From a bacterium BMS3Bbin05 (GTDB taxonomy: Bacteria > Nitrospirota > Thermodesulfovibrionia > Thermodesulfovibrionales > BMS3Bbin05): a DNA stretch of 58,475 nucleotides. A program made the translations under genes and the position numbers. The stretch covers positions 1-58,475 of the forward strand of contig BDTO01000061.1 in assembly GCA_002897855.1 (NCBI GenBank), in the 5' to 3' direction. Numbering within the stretch: the stretch's first letter is position 1; each line of letters opens with the position of its first letter. Under the pieces are notes generated by a model. It worked only from the letters and a program-made list of their open reading frames with translations. It had not been told where the DNA came from and made no database searches. Positions 1-8,186 of this stretch are shown here, piece after piece.

Positions 1-493
1 AAAAATCACAACTGAACAAGATCCTGTCTTCTTCCAAATAGGCCGCCATAGTCTCCGGCCAGTGAACCCATGGAGTGTGTATGAACTTCAGCGTTTTGTC
101 TCCGAGAGATATTGTCTCACCATCATTAACGGTAATAAAGAATTTCTCGGGTACACGCAGAAGGTCCATAAGCATCCCTTTTGCTTTTAGGTTGCAAATC
201 AGCTTTGCGTTGGGGTATTTAGAGAGAACCTGGAGAATGCTGCCGGAGTGGTCCTGTTCAGCGTGAAGCGAAACTACGTAATCGAGTTCAGGAACATGCT
301 CAAGCTGAGCAAGCAGTTCATCGGTCATGGATGGATCAACCGTATCAATCAGAACCGTCTTTTCGCTGCCCTCGATAAGATAAGCGTTATAACTTGTTCC
401 GTCCGGAAGCGGAATCAGTGAGTCAAAGAGTCGTCTGTCCCAGTCCACTGAACCGATCCAATAGACATTGTCTTTTATCTTTCTCGGTTTCAC
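1..493 (-). CDS. FprA-like A-type flavoprotein, N-terminal part (cut by window edge)
   Basis: Only the first ~164 codons are in the window. The reverse-strand reading begins at GTG 493 behind a strong AAAGGAGG and translates to a metallo-beta-lactamase-type diiron domain. Visible ligand motifs are HAEQDH (His77, Glu79, Asp81, His82), then a His in PWVHWPE and an Asp in LFSCDF near the cut. These are the diiron ligands of flavodiiron proteins, which reduce O2 or NO to protect anaerobes. The flavodoxin domain would lie outside the window. The family call is firm; the physiological substrate (O2 or NO) cannot be read from this part. Confidence 0.88.
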   Translation of the reverse strand, partial: MKPRKIKDNVYWIGSVDWDRRLFDSLIPLPDGTSYNAYLIEGSEKTVLIDTVDPSMTDELLAQLEHVPELDYVVSLHAEQDHSGSILQVLSKYPNAKLICNLKAKGMLMDLLRVPEKFFITVNDGETISLGDKTLKFIHTPWVHWPETMAAYLEEDRILFSCDF

Positions 494-681
494 AATACCT
501 CCTTTATCCGGCTTTTGGTTTCTTCAAATATCCCGACCATCTTTTGTCTCCTGACCCGGTTTTAATCCGCCGTCAACATTGTGTAGCAACCATCCTTGGA
601 AAAGCAACAAACCTGAAGGGTCACGTCATTCCGGAAACCGCCGGGCTCCTGCTGTGCACGTTCACCCCTTTGATATTTTCT

Positions 682-1053
682 TTATTGTTTTTCCTTCCAG
701 TTCCACCATTTAAGAAGCTCCGCTTCATGGACTGTATTACCCGCATAATATACCGCACACCTGAAAACATAAAGAACACAACGGTCAATATGCCCACCAC
801 GCAAGGATATGAGTTTTTGATACATTACATCGGGGCTTTCTTCCTTCAGCTCTGTTACTTTTCGATAGCCTAAATCCACGAAATCCTGAGCAATGCTCTT
901 CCCAACCCCCGGGATTACCTGGAATTCCTTTAATGCGTCCATACATACCTGCCCTCTTTTGAATCCGGAGGCACAAACAATGCCAAAAAGATTTCCGGAT
1001 GGATTAACGGTCGTTGCAACTTCAATATTTCCTCCCACCTGCTGTGTTCCCAT
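682..1053 (-). CDS. Helix-hairpin-helix protein, Cdd1 (pathogenicity locus) family
   Basis: A 123-aa protein whose central part (about residues 43-105) carries an HhH-like stretch, IPGVGKSIAQDFVDLGYR, followed by a ...LRGGHIDRCVLYVFRCAVYYA segment typical of the small Cdd1 family (PF11731 type). HhH motifs usually bind DNA non-specifically; the family has no established reaction. The N-terminal ~40 residues look unrelated to that core and may be a lineage extension, or the true start may be internal. There is no clear Shine-Dalgarno before ATG 1053. It lies three bases after a short HicB-like relic, so translational coupling is possible. Confidence 0.7.
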   Translation of the reverse strand: MGTQQVGGNIEVATTVNPSGNLFGIVCASGFKRGQVCMDALKEFQVIPGVGKSIAQDFVDLGYRKVTELKEESPDVMYQKLISLRGGHIDRCVLYVFRCAVYYAGNTVHEAELLKWWNWKEKQ

Positions 1054-1056
1054 ATT

Positions 1057-1137
1057 CTATTCCAGTTTCGGGTGCAGACCAGGAACCCCCACAGCATAAC
1101 CTTCTTCTGTCTTCTTGAGATTTTGTTTGTATTTCAC
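1057..1137 (-). pseudogene. HicB-like (UPF0150) antitoxin N-terminal relic
   Basis: Reverse-strand reading from GTG 1137, behind GGAGG, gives a 26-residue peptide containing KYKQNLKKTEEGYAVGVPGL and then a stop. The pattern K(Y)...LKK(T/S)EEGY.V..PGL is the N-terminal beta strand region of HicB-type proteins, which normally run past 65 residues. It is therefore most likely a truncated remnant. No hicA partner is beside it. The identification rests on a short match. Confidence 0.45.
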
Positions 1138-1300
1138 AAACACCTCCGGAAATTTCAGGCTTTTATTATTCTACCTTGTATGTCCATTGCGTGCCGATAC
1201 TAAAAGTTTAATGCGATAGATTTCATGGTTTTTATTCTGTCCGGAGAAGATTTTACAGGGTCAGTCAAATGGATTTCCTCATGGGAATCAGGAACCATTT

Positions 1301-1984
1301 TCAATTTTTTAATCTCGCCTGAACTTTTTCATCAGTTAATTCCCGTAAAGCATCAGATGCAATCCACCTTGCAGTTTTAGAATCAATTTTCCGGATCATT
1401 TCAGCAACATTGATGGCACGCTTATTAAGATTTCGATTCCGTTTTCCTATCTGACGCAAGGCCCAATTAACGGCTTTTTTTACAAAGTTTCTTTCATCTG
1501 CAGCTTCCCGTTTTATGATTGTGAAAAACTCATCGAATGTATCATCGCCGGCCTCCTTATCGTGAACAGCAAGTTGAGTCATTAAAACAAAACCAGCCCG
1601 TTTGACAAATTCTTCACTTCTGTTACTCCATTCAATTGCCTTTTTGTACGCAACCTCTGTTCTCACAAACAGCTTGTTACAGCACTGGTCACAAACATCC
1701 CACGAATCGAAATCCTTGACCCAACGTTCCATTTGCGATTCAGAGACCTTTTCAGATTCATCAACCATACATGCCAAAATCCGGGCTTCGTGGATTCCGG
1801 ATACCCATAACTTTTCGGCAAGTAAATGGCTTTTCCCAATTTGCCCGGCCATCTTTCTCAGGTTGGGAATAGAAATGCCGTAAATATTTTCCGGATTAAT
1901 ACCAAATCGTGCCATCCCCGCAACAGCTTCCGGATTTGATAAAGATTTTAGCGTTTTTAGAATTTTGTTAGAATATAGGGACAC
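1301..1984 (-). CDS. AlkD-like DNA alkylation repair protein
   Basis: 227 aa with HEAT-like helical repeats and the family block WVKDFDSWDVCDQCC (about residues 88-102), followed by EFVKRAGFVLM and FVKKAVNWALRQIGKRN. AlkD-family proteins are monofunctional glycosylases that remove bulky or cationic alkylated purines without base flipping. Length matches the family. Translation starts at a GTG inside the left inverted repeat of the RAYT element, so the first few residues (MSLY) come from the repeat. No good Shine-Dalgarno is visible before this GTG. Expression may depend on the mobile element's end. Confidence 0.82.
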   Translation of the reverse strand: MSLYSNKILKTLKSLSNPEAVAGMARFGINPENIYGISIPNLRKMAGQIGKSHLLAEKLWVSGIHEARILACMVDESEKVSESQMERWVKDFDSWDVCDQCCNKLFVRTEVAYKKAIEWSNRSEEFVKRAGFVLMTQLAVHDKEAGDDTFDEFFTIIKREAADERNFVKKAVNWALRQIGKRNRNLNKRAINVAEMIRKIDSKTARWIASDALRELTDEKVQARLKN

Positions 1985-1996
1985 ATCCCATATTTT
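1972..1996. repeat. Left 25-nt inverted repeat of RAYT element
   Basis: Bases 1972-1996 are the exact reverse complement of 2704-2728 (25 of 25). The core is GGGACACATCCCAT. The repeat overlaps both the stop codon of the transposase gene and the GTG start of the AlkD-like gene. Confidence 0.9.
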
Positions 1997-2667
1997 TACT
2001 CCTTCTTCTTTCTCGGCCTCCCGGGTGATTTCAACGTAAACTTTCTCTGAAGTTTCTGCTCCATTTTACTGACAAATTGTTCACTTCCTAACGGTCTGCC
2101 TGTTCTTGTGAAATACCGTATCTCCTTCATTTCATCTTCTGAACTAATAAAGCTCACAAATTCTGAATAATCTCTTCTCTGTTTCTCAGGAAATAGCTCT
2201 TCCCCTAATACATCATCTCTTATTCCATTTATATGAGCCCTTGCACTTGAATAAGGAAAGTCTTCTGCTCTGCTTACCATATTCGCTCTCAGAGGGTTTT
2301 GTTCAATATATCTTGCTGCCGCCCACAAGTACCTATCCTTATCAACTATGCAGGAATGGTATCGGCTCTCCCATAGCCTCCCTGTTCTTTTATATCTTCT
2401 GTTTACATACTGAGTATAACAGAGCGTTACTCCCTGCATCATCTTGGAAAGCGATACGTCTTCAAGAGGTTTTGCCAGCAGGTGAACATGATTGTCCATT
2501 AAGCAATACACAAGAATTGGAGAGTGCCATCTCTCTGAATATTTTATTAATAGTGACAAGTATTTATCCTTGTCTCTTTTATGAAAAAAGACCCTCTCCC
2601 TGTTGTTGCCTCTCTGTATGATATGATGGGGAAAATCGACAGCAACGCCCCTTGCTATCCTCGGCAT
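1996..2667 (-). mobile_element. REP-associated tyrosine transposase (RAYT, Y1 family)
   Basis: 223-aa intact protein starting MPRIARGVAVDFPHHIIQRG, the usual RAYT/IS200-like opening. The HUH metal site is in LMDNHVHLL (about residues 57-65), and a Tyr in the YTQYVNRRY segment is the likely nucleophile. The C-terminus is basic (SPGRPRKKK). The gene lies between perfect 25-nt inverted repeats (1972-1996 and 2704-2728), which mark the element's ends as about 1972-2728. Such enzymes nick and rejoin ssDNA at REP-type hairpins. The open frame and perfect ends suggest recent mobility. Confidence 0.88.
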
Positions 2668-2703
2668 ACAGGATTCTAAGTAAATAAGTTTTGTGTTGTC
2701 AAG

Positions 2704-2728
2704 AAAATATGGGATGTGTCCCTATATT
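2704..2728. repeat. Right 25-nt inverted repeat of RAYT element
   Basis: Exact reverse complement of 1972-1996; core ATGGGATGTGTCCC. It lies about 40 nt upstream of the transposase start and contains a small internal dyad (GGGA...TCCC) like a REP hairpin. Confidence 0.9.
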
Positions 2729-2821
2729 TCCGGGTTCTTCATCTGTTTCTTTTGTTACGGCTAACCACCCGAAATCAGCTGCGCGGTTGTATCGCGTCCG
2801 CTGTAATGAGTCGTCAGGTGG

Positions 2822-3244
2822 TTATAACTCTACAAACTCTTTCGGTGCAAAATTGGTTTCCATTGACCAGACTGTTGCCACGCACTTCCTCATCCGGTAA
2901 ACAGCTAAAGGTTCATACCCCACCTGCTCTACCCATCGTTGCAAGAATTCACGTTTTTGTACTATCTCCTTCTTTAACTCAAGGTCTTCTATAAGCTCGA
3001 CAGTGCCACTGACTCTTACCTGAATAAGATTTTCAAAATTACTATTGTTAAAGCACATCTCTACGTGTGGATTTTCAGTTAATTGTCTGTGCAGGTCTTT
3101 CATCTTTCCAGTGTGGAATATTATCCCATCTTCATCTGCTTTATACAGGAGCATACCACGGACATGTGGCTTATCCCCCTCAACAGTTGCCAGGTGAAAC
3201 ACCGGATTGGTATTAAGGAAGCCTAATATTTCGTTTTTGTTCAT
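2822..3244 (-). CDS. Pyridoxamine 5'-phosphate oxidase-fold flavin/cofactor-binding protein
   Basis: 140 aa. The opening ILGFLNTNPVFHLATVEGDKP and the strands RGMLLYKADEDGIIFHTGKMKDLHRQL, MCFNN and QVRVSGTVELIEDLELKKEI are typical of the split-barrel PNPOx-like family that binds FMN, F420 or haem. The small single-domain form is usually annotated only as a pyridoxamine 5'-phosphate oxidase family protein and need not be a true oxidase. A clear Shine-Dalgarno (GAGAGGAG) precedes ATG 3244. It appears monocistronic. Confidence 0.82.
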   Translation of the reverse strand: MNKNEILGFLNTNPVFHLATVEGDKPHVRGMLLYKADEDGIIFHTGKMKDLHRQLTENPHVEMCFNNSNFENLIQVRVSGTVELIEDLELKKEIVQKREFLQRWVEQVGYEPLAVYRMRKCVATVWSMETNFAPKEFVEL

Positions 3245-3319
3245 GTTAATCTCCTCTCAGAATTTTTTGCCCATGACATGGGGTCTTATAAGTATTATTC
3301 GTTATTATTGTTTTTTCTA

Positions 3320-4192
3320 TTATTTACCTACTGTAAAATAAGCTCGAATCTTCTCAAGTTTTTTACGGCCAATTCCTTTTACTTTGAGTAGGTCACCTAC
3401 GGCTTTATAGGGGCGTCCGGCAATAATTCTTCCCGCAAGAACAGGACCGATTCCTTTGATAGACTGAAGCTCTTTTTCAGTTGCAGTGTTTAAGTCAAGT
3501 AACCCTTTCGGGGAGTTAGCTTTCTCAACTTGATTTTGTATTTCCTGCAGTTCCCCCTCTTCGCTGCGTTCTTTGGCACGAAGTTCAGCGATTCGATCAG
3601 GATTACTCTCCGACCAAATGCCAATGCGTTTCAACATTGCCGAAATCTCTATATCTCTAAGCCTTTTAATCATTTCATTTCGAGGTATACCGTCAGGCGT
3701 TTTTCTACCTGTACCACGTGTGCGAGCTAAACCTTCTTTAACAAGCAGACTTGCCAAATCATTTCCATCCGATGTAGTGATAAATGCATATATCCGCCCT
3801 CCGGATGACCTTCCCATCGCATTTGCAAAGGCTGTATAGACAGTAAAAGGGTTGGCAAGTCTATCTTTAACAGAAGTTTTTGCTTTGTTACCGAAATGAA
3901 TGACACGTGCCGGGTCGGACAATCCAAAATAGCGGGTTTGTTCTCTTACCCGTTGCGCATCAGCTTTAGAACTCGTTGAGGTTTCAGGACAGTCAACAAA
4001 ATAGAGTCTCACATGGAGGATTTTCCCATCTGCTTTCACAAGGAAGCTATCTCCATCATTTGCCGGGTTATTTATCAATCTTGCGTCAGAGAACTTCTGC
4101 AACCCGGCGGCATGTGACAGGGCAATTCCTGTAAACATCAATATTGCTGTAAGGAATAGAGATTTGATGAGTAATTTAATCAGGCTATTCAT
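3320..4192 (-). CDS. Secreted thermonuclease (SNase)-like protein with C-terminal HhH (ComEA-like) domain
   Basis: 290 aa. Residues 1-28 form a signal peptide (hydrophobic core LFLTAILMFTGIALSHAA). Residues ~35-195 resemble the SNase barrel: DGDSFLVKADGKILHVRLYFVDCPE, then GRIYAFITTSDGNDLASLLVKEGLARTRG. A charged linker is followed by ~232-287 with LLDLNTATEKELQSIKGIGPVLAGRII...VGDLLKVKGIGRKKLEKI, a ComEA-type double helix-hairpin-helix. The architecture suggests an exported nuclease that docks on DNA. The canonical catalytic Arg/Glu set should be checked by alignment because spacing in the middle differs from staphylococcal nuclease. Confidence 0.82.
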   Translation of the reverse strand: MNSLIKLLIKSLFLTAILMFTGIALSHAAGLQKFSDARLINNPANDGDSFLVKADGKILHVRLYFVDCPETSTSSKADAQRVREQTRYFGLSDPARVIHFGNKAKTSVKDRLANPFTVYTAFANAMGRSSGGRIYAFITTSDGNDLASLLVKEGLARTRGTGRKTPDGIPRNEMIKRLRDIEISAMLKRIGIWSESNPDRIAELRAKERSEEGELQEIQNQVEKANSPKGLLDLNTATEKELQSIKGIGPVLAGRIIAGRPYKAVGDLLKVKGIGRKKLEKIRAYFTVGK

Positions 4193-4321
4193 AGAAGCTC
4201 AATATTAAAGTAATCATCTGCACAACGCCTAATATTAATACTTTAAGGCCTCCTTATAGATACCATTACATCTAAGATATGATGGTAGTAACACCAGAAT
4301 CCAACTTAAAGGAGGCCGTTT

Positions 4322-4470
4322 ATGAAATTTTACACTAAACAACACAAATTTTACTTCGGAATCGACCTGCATGCCAAAAGTACGTGCCTTTGCATACTGG
4401 ATCAGGCAGGTAATGTTGTGCTGTATCGAAACATCCGCACTAAGCCGGAGAAATTCTTAAGCACAATCTT
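4322..4470 (+). pseudogene. IS110-family transposase, N-terminal fragment
   Basis: The first ~50 codons translate to FYFGIDLHAKSTCLCILDQA...NIRTKPEKFLSTI, the RuvC-like N-terminus of IS110-family DEDD transposases, with the first catalytic Asp in GIDLHAK. After about 4467 the similarity stops, and the DNA instead encodes, on the other strand, the C-terminus of an ICMT-like protein. The element is therefore truncated. The upstream 4236-4321 holds a short inverted pair (GGCCTCCTT / AAGGAGGCC), which may be the remaining IS left end; in intact IS110 elements that end specifies the bridge RNA. Confidence 0.8.
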
Positions 4471-5036
4471 TCGGTATCCCGATGTATCTTTGGAGTATTC
4501 GATTTATATCGGCAGTACTCTTCTCCATACAGATTTTCGAGGTAAGGCTCTGCCAACCGGATAGTATATAGATGAAGAACGGCTATGAACACTATCGTAA
4601 GAGCCAGGGCAAATCCCGACCGCCCGGCAATTGATATTCCCAAAAGCATCAGAAACCAGCCGATAAACTGCGGATTTCTGCTCCATCGGTATATCCCGGT
4701 GGTTATGAGCTTTGAAATATCCTGGCCTGTGGATCTACGCAGGGAACGAAACTCAATCATCCCCATCGGTAATATAACAACCCCAACTGTAAAGATAATC
4801 AAACCTCCGGTTAAGGCAAGGGTTCTGTTAACCGGTATCAGCCAGATACCAAACAGTGATGCCAAAACCACCGGAATATGATGAAACGCCCACAGAACAT
4901 ACCAGAAATTCAGAAGTCTGTTCGTAAAGATTCCTTTTTTATTGTAGGTCTTTTTAATCTCGGAAAAGACATATATTCCCAATACTATCCATATGCCGAT
5001 GGAAACACCCAAGCCTATGTACAACCGCATCGTCAT
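4440..5036 (-). CDS. Isoprenylcysteine carboxyl methyltransferase (ICMT)-like integral membrane methyltransferase
   Basis: 198 aa with about five hydrophobic segments. It ends in the family signature: GIYRWSRNPQFIGWFLMLLG (residues ~113-132) and EPYLENLYGEEYCRYKS (~166-182), which line the SAM pocket in ICMT/PEMT-type enzymes. The bacterial substrate is not known. The last ~15 residues (after NTPK) run into DNA belonging to the IS110 fragment, so the natural C-terminus was replaced at the junction. Shine-Dalgarno-like GAAGGA precedes ATG 5036. Confidence 0.78.
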   Translation of the reverse strand: MTMRLYIGLGVSIGIWIVLGIYVFSEIKKTYNKKGIFTNRLLNFWYVLWAFHHIPVVLASLFGIWLIPVNRTLALTGGLIIFTVGVVILPMGMIEFRSLRRSTGQDISKLITTGIYRWSRNPQFIGWFLMLLGISIAGRSGFALALTIVFIAVLHLYTIRLAEPYLENLYGEEYCRYKSNTPKIHRDTERLCLRISPA

Positions 5037-5049
5037 CCTTCTCCTATTT

Positions 5050-5214
5050 TAGAGGCTGTGTATAAATTGCTGTTTTTTATTCCTGTCATGTCCCGAAAGC
5101 GTTCGGGGCATCCGAAACTTATTGAAAAGACCGGATTCCACGACCCCCGAAAATACCTGGACAGGCAAGTCGGGGAATGACAGATAGAGAGACTTACTTT
5201 ATACACAGACTCTA
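5050..5214. repeat. MITE-like dispersed repeat, family 1, copy A
   Basis: 165 bp bounded by near-perfect terminal inverted repeats of the form TAGAG(T/G)CTGTGTATAAA / TTTATACACAGACTCTA. The interior contains TGTCATGTCCCGAA...TTCGGGGCATCCGAAACTTATTGAAAAG, shared with copies at 20462, 33571 and 49470. It has no coding capacity. Confidence 0.8.
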
Positions 5215-5544
5215 TTTAATCTTTGTGTCGCCTATCACGGGGTAGCGTGAACTACTGATAAGCAAATTATACCAGTAATAAGGTTTCAAGAAAAGATAAA
5301 ATATGCCGACGCTGCGCCTCGTCGGTCTTCATGTGGCTGTTAGGCTATCTCAGTCTCATTTTGTAAAATGTGTACGGGCTGTTGCCCAAATATGAAAATG
5401 CCCTTACTGTCATTCTGAATCCCGAATTAAGTTCGGGAAATCTAATAAAAATAATGAGGTACGAGACCCTGAAACAATATCTCGAGAGTTTTCGAGACAC
5501 ATGGTTCAGAGCCTGCCCTGAATTTATTTCAGGGGTGACAATTT
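5215..5544. other. Gene-free stretch with low-grade repeats
   Basis: About 330 bases with no convincing gene. They contain short palindromic bits (CCGAATTAAGTTCGGGA; CCTGAATTTATTTCAGGGGTGACA) of the kind found in the dispersed repeats elsewhere in this window. Probably degenerate repeat insertions. Confidence 0.5.
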
Positions 5545-5592
5545 ATGGTAGCCCGTGTAGACCTGGCCCCTCCGGGCCTTTTTTTGATAATT

Positions 5593-5739
5593 TCCCTCCT
5601 TGAGGCTATCGAGCTAAAAGAAGAGATGGAAAACAAGGGTATCGAAGAGGGCGCCCGGTTCACCTTTTACCATGATACGTCTATCCGGGCCTGTAAGTTT
5701 GATGAAGAGGGGAATATTGTTGAAAAATGGAAGGGTTGA
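5593..5739 (+). pseudogene. C-terminal relic of an unidentified gene
   Basis: A reading frame that is coding-like only from about 5593 (LEAIELKEEMENKG...) to GNIVEKWKG and the stop at 5739. Upstream it is repeat-like sequence. The final DEEGNIVEKWKG ending looks like the natural end of a small soluble protein, but I do not recognise the family. It ends immediately before a strong bidirectional hairpin shared with hcp. Confidence 0.35.
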
Positions 5740-5750
5740 ACATGATAAAA

Positions 5751-5777
5751 AAAGAGGGGGCACACCGCCCCCTCTTT
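5751..5777 (-). terminator. Intrinsic terminator of hcp
   Basis: A perfect 11-bp stem (AAAGAGGGGGC / GCCCCCTCTTT) with a 5-nt loop. Read on the minus strand it is followed by a run of seven T. It lies 24 nt downstream of the hcp stop codon. Confidence 0.85.
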
Positions 5778-5801
5778 ATGCGTATTTATCATGAGGTAAT
5801 G

Positions 5802-7463
5802 CTATGCCGAAGCTTCAGCCAACTCAAGACAGTCAGCATCTCCTGCTTCATCACCGCAGAGTATTGCCCTCAGATCGTTCTCCGGTGTAGTAATCGGCTT
5901 GATGTTATAGTTGTCAACCAGTACCTTGAGCACGTTCGGTGTGATAAATGCCGGTAGCGTGGGCCCAAGCCGGATGTCCTGAATACCCAGATGGAACAGG
6001 GTAAGCAGTATTGCCACTGCCTTCTGTTCGTACCACGAAAGTACCATCGAAAGCGGCAGGTCGTTAACCCCTACGCCAAAAGCCTCGGAAAGGGCAAGCG
6101 CTATCTTGATCGCCGAATAGGCGTCGTTGCACTGACCCACATCCAGGAGTCTGGGGATGCCGCCGATATCTCCGAGGTCCTTGTCGAAGAAGCGGAACTT
6201 TCCGCATGCCAGCGTCAGCACTATACAGTCTGAAGGGACCTTTTCTACAAACTCGGTGTAGTAATTTCTACCGGGCTTTGCCCCGTCGCAACCTGCAACC
6301 AGGAAGAAGTGCCTTATGTCCTTGTTCTTTACCGCTTCCACTATCGTTCCAGCCACGGCCAGCACAGCGTTTCTGGCAAAACCTGTCATAACCGTTTTAC
6401 CGGGCAGATCGGCCTCAAATCCCTGCAGTTCGAGGGCCCTTTCTATGACAGGGGTAAAATCATGACCTTCAATATGAGTCACTCCGGGCCACTGAACAGG
6501 ACCTGAGGTGAATATATTGTCTTTATAGATATCAAGGGGTTTCTGCAGACAGTTGGTGGTCATGACGATCGCACCCGGGAATTCAGTAAATTCCTTGTGC
6601 TGGTTCTGCCATGCAGTTCCGTAATGACCTGCAAGTTGCGGATACCTCTTAAGCCCCGGGTACCCATGGCAGGGAAGCATCTCGCCGTGGGTATATACGT
6701 TTATCCCTTTCCCTTCTGTCTGCTTCAGTATCTCCTCAAGGTCCTTAAGGTCATGGCCTGATATTAGTATGGCCTTACCTTTTTTCGCCCCGAGCGAAAC
6801 TGCGGTAGGCTCAGGATGTCCATAAGTGCCGGTGTTACCTGTATCAAGGAGTTCCATTACCCTGAGATTGACCTCTCCGCATTTAAGGGCCATAGCTACC
6901 CAGTCGTTCAGAGAGAGATCCTTGTTCAGCATTGAGGCCAGGGCCTCGTGCATGAAGGCATAGACCTTGTCGTCCTCCTGCCCGAGTGTGCGTGCATGTA
7001 CCGCATATGCGGCAACGCCCTTGAGTCCGTACATTACTGTATGCATGAGTGAGCGGATATCCGGATCATCGCTTAAGCTCATAATCCCGACCCGGCCGGC
7101 CAGTGCTACCATTCCCGCATAATCATCTGCCGGAGTAAAGGTAGCTGCCTCATGGTCAAAGGTCTTTGAAACTTTCTTTTTAAGCCCCTCTCTGAGCTCA
7201 ACACACCTTCTGACAAGGCCTGCAATACTCTGCCAGTCGAAATTCACATTCGTAAGAGTAGTAAAAAGGGCATCTGCTGTAAAGGCGTTTACATCAGGAT
7301 CAGAGATTCCTTCTTTCCTCGCTTCTACAGCATAAAGGGCTAACCCCCTTAATGCATATTCAAGCAAGTCCTGCAATTCCGAAAGCTGTGCACTCTTTCC
7401 ACACACACCTACCTTCTCGCATCCCGTTCCTTTCGCAACCTGTTCACATTGATAACAAAACAT
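5802..7463 (-). CDS. hcp: Hydroxylamine reductase / hybrid cluster protein
   Basis: 553 aa, full length for the anaerobe-type Hcp. The N-terminal cysteine motif MFCYQCEQVAKGTGCEKVGVCGK (Cys3, 6, 15, 21) holds the cubane cluster. Further ligands of the hybrid Fe-S-O cluster are seen in HGEMLPCHGYPGL, TTNCLQKP, VAGCDGAKPGRNYYTEF, LTLACGKFRFF and DVGQCNDAYSA. The protein reduces NO (and hydroxylamine in vitro) and is part of the anaerobic nitrosative-stress response in the cytoplasm. It is monocistronic, with a strong Shine-Dalgarno (AAAGGAGG), dyads upstream and a terminator downstream. Function is well supported. Confidence 0.96.
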   Translation of the reverse strand: MFCYQCEQVAKGTGCEKVGVCGKSAQLSELQDLLEYALRGLALYAVEARKEGISDPDVNAFTADALFTTLTNVNFDWQSIAGLVRRCVELREGLKKKVSKTFDHEAATFTPADDYAGMVALAGRVGIMSLSDDPDIRSLMHTVMYGLKGVAAYAVHARTLGQEDDKVYAFMHEALASMLNKDLSLNDWVAMALKCGEVNLRVMELLDTGNTGTYGHPEPTAVSLGAKKGKAILISGHDLKDLEEILKQTEGKGINVYTHGEMLPCHGYPGLKRYPQLAGHYGTAWQNQHKEFTEFPGAIVMTTNCLQKPLDIYKDNIFTSGPVQWPGVTHIEGHDFTPVIERALELQGFEADLPGKTVMTGFARNAVLAVAGTIVEAVKNKDIRHFFLVAGCDGAKPGRNYYTEFVEKVPSDCIVLTLACGKFRFFDKDLGDIGGIPRLLDVGQCNDAYSAIKIALALSEAFGVGVNDLPLSMVLSWYEQKAVAILLTLFHLGIQDIRLGPTLPAFITPNVLKVLVDNYNIKPITTPENDLRAILCGDEAGDADCLELAEASA

Positions 7464-7497
7464 CGATAAGTCCTCCTTTGACTTTTATTGTTTTTAC

Positions 7498-7513
7498 TGC
7501 TGCAATTGCATCA
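7498..7513. promoter_or_regulatory. 16-nt dyad upstream of hcp
   Basis: TGCTGCAATTGCATCA is an inverted repeat with one mismatch, about 35 nt upstream of the hcp start. It could be a repressor site (NsrR- or HcpR-type control is common for hcp). The regulator cannot be named from this sequence. Confidence 0.4.
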
Positions 7514-7549
7514 GTAAATTAATGATGCACAATATACGGGATGGCGTTC

Positions 7550-7565
7550 TATGATATAAATCATA
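7550..7565. promoter_or_regulatory. FNR-like box upstream of hcp
   Basis: TATGATATAAATCATA is a perfect dyad around the core TGAT-N4-ATCA, the half-site geometry of CRP/FNR-family regulators. It is centred about 95 nt upstream of the hcp start codon. This fits induction under anoxia or NO by an FNR/Dnr/HcpR-like activator. Confidence 0.55.
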
Positions 7566-7640
7566 AAACTTGCAATTTGAGAAATAGGGGCCATGAGAAA
7601 TTAGGGTGAAATTAGGGGACATTGTTGACTTTTTAAACTA

Positions 7641-8036
7641 ATGGGTGGAGGATTGATCAGGTCTGTGGGCGGGTGGCCTGAAGTGGTATCGATGAGAAGG
7701 CTTGGAGAGTGAAGGTTGACAGATGAGAGGATACCGGGCAGTGGGGACTTTGTGAAAGAGATACTTGAAGAAGCTGATGAGCGAGTCAAGGAACAATTCA
7801 TGCATGGTGAAAGGAAAGACAAAATCCGGGAGGTTATAAATGAAATATGCAAAAGGAGTGGAGTAAGTGTTAGAGAGGTACGCCCCGGGGGACGCAGACA
7901 TAATGTTTCTCAGGCGCGGGCGGAAGTAGCGTTCAAGCTTGTCGGGGACTATGGAATTACACTTGCTGAAATTGCAGGAAATGTCGGGGCTTCCACCTCG
8001 GAAATATTTAATATAATGCAAATGCTAAATAATTAG
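7641..8036 (+). pseudogene. RAYT transposase C-terminal relic with in-frame stop
   Basis: The frame from 7641 reads MGGGLIRSVGGWPEVVSMRR..., a TGA at 7710-7712, then DERIPGSGDFVKEILEEADERVKEQF and a C-terminal DnaA-like helix-turn-helix region (RRHNVSQARAEVAFKLVGDYGITLAEIAGNVGASTSEI). This is the C-terminal half of the larger RAYT type. The N-terminal catalytic HUH domain is missing and the frame is interrupted, so it is inactive. The preceding TTAGGGGACATT motif resembles element-end sequence. Confidence 0.75.
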
Positions 8037-8137
8037 TTGAAGTAGTTAAGAACGCCCTCTAAATTCTTACTTGTGTGTAATGAGTAAATCAAAACATCAT
8101 GGCAGAGATTGGATAGAATAAAAAAACCTTGACAGGC

Positions 8138-8157
8138 TGGTACCATATATGGTACCA
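8138..8157. promoter_or_regulatory. 20-nt perfect palindrome, candidate HicB operator
   Basis: TGGTACCATATATGGTACCA is a perfect palindrome starting 4 nt after a TTGACA hexamer (8129-8134) and ending 29 nt before hicA. HicB antitoxins with DNA-binding C-termini repress their own operon, so this is the expected site. The exact -10 element is unclear. Confidence 0.65.
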
Positions 8158-8186
8158 ATTAATATAAAGACTCGGGATGATTAGAA

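Noticed and set aside
394-873. 159-codon plus-strand open frame
   Set aside because: Antisense to the FprA-like and Cdd1-like genes; composition not protein-like.
4236-4321. IS110 bridge RNA gene
   Set aside because: Only a short inverted pair is visible and the transposase is truncated; not enough to annotate an RNA.
4322-4564. 80-aa intact small protein
   Set aside because: Only the first ~50 codons resemble a protein family (IS110); the rest is antisense to the ICMT-like gene.
7710-7712. UGA in the 7641 frame as a selenocysteine codon
   Set aside because: The surrounding protein is a RAYT C-terminal fragment lacking its catalytic half, and Cys is not expected there; a degenerate stop is simpler.
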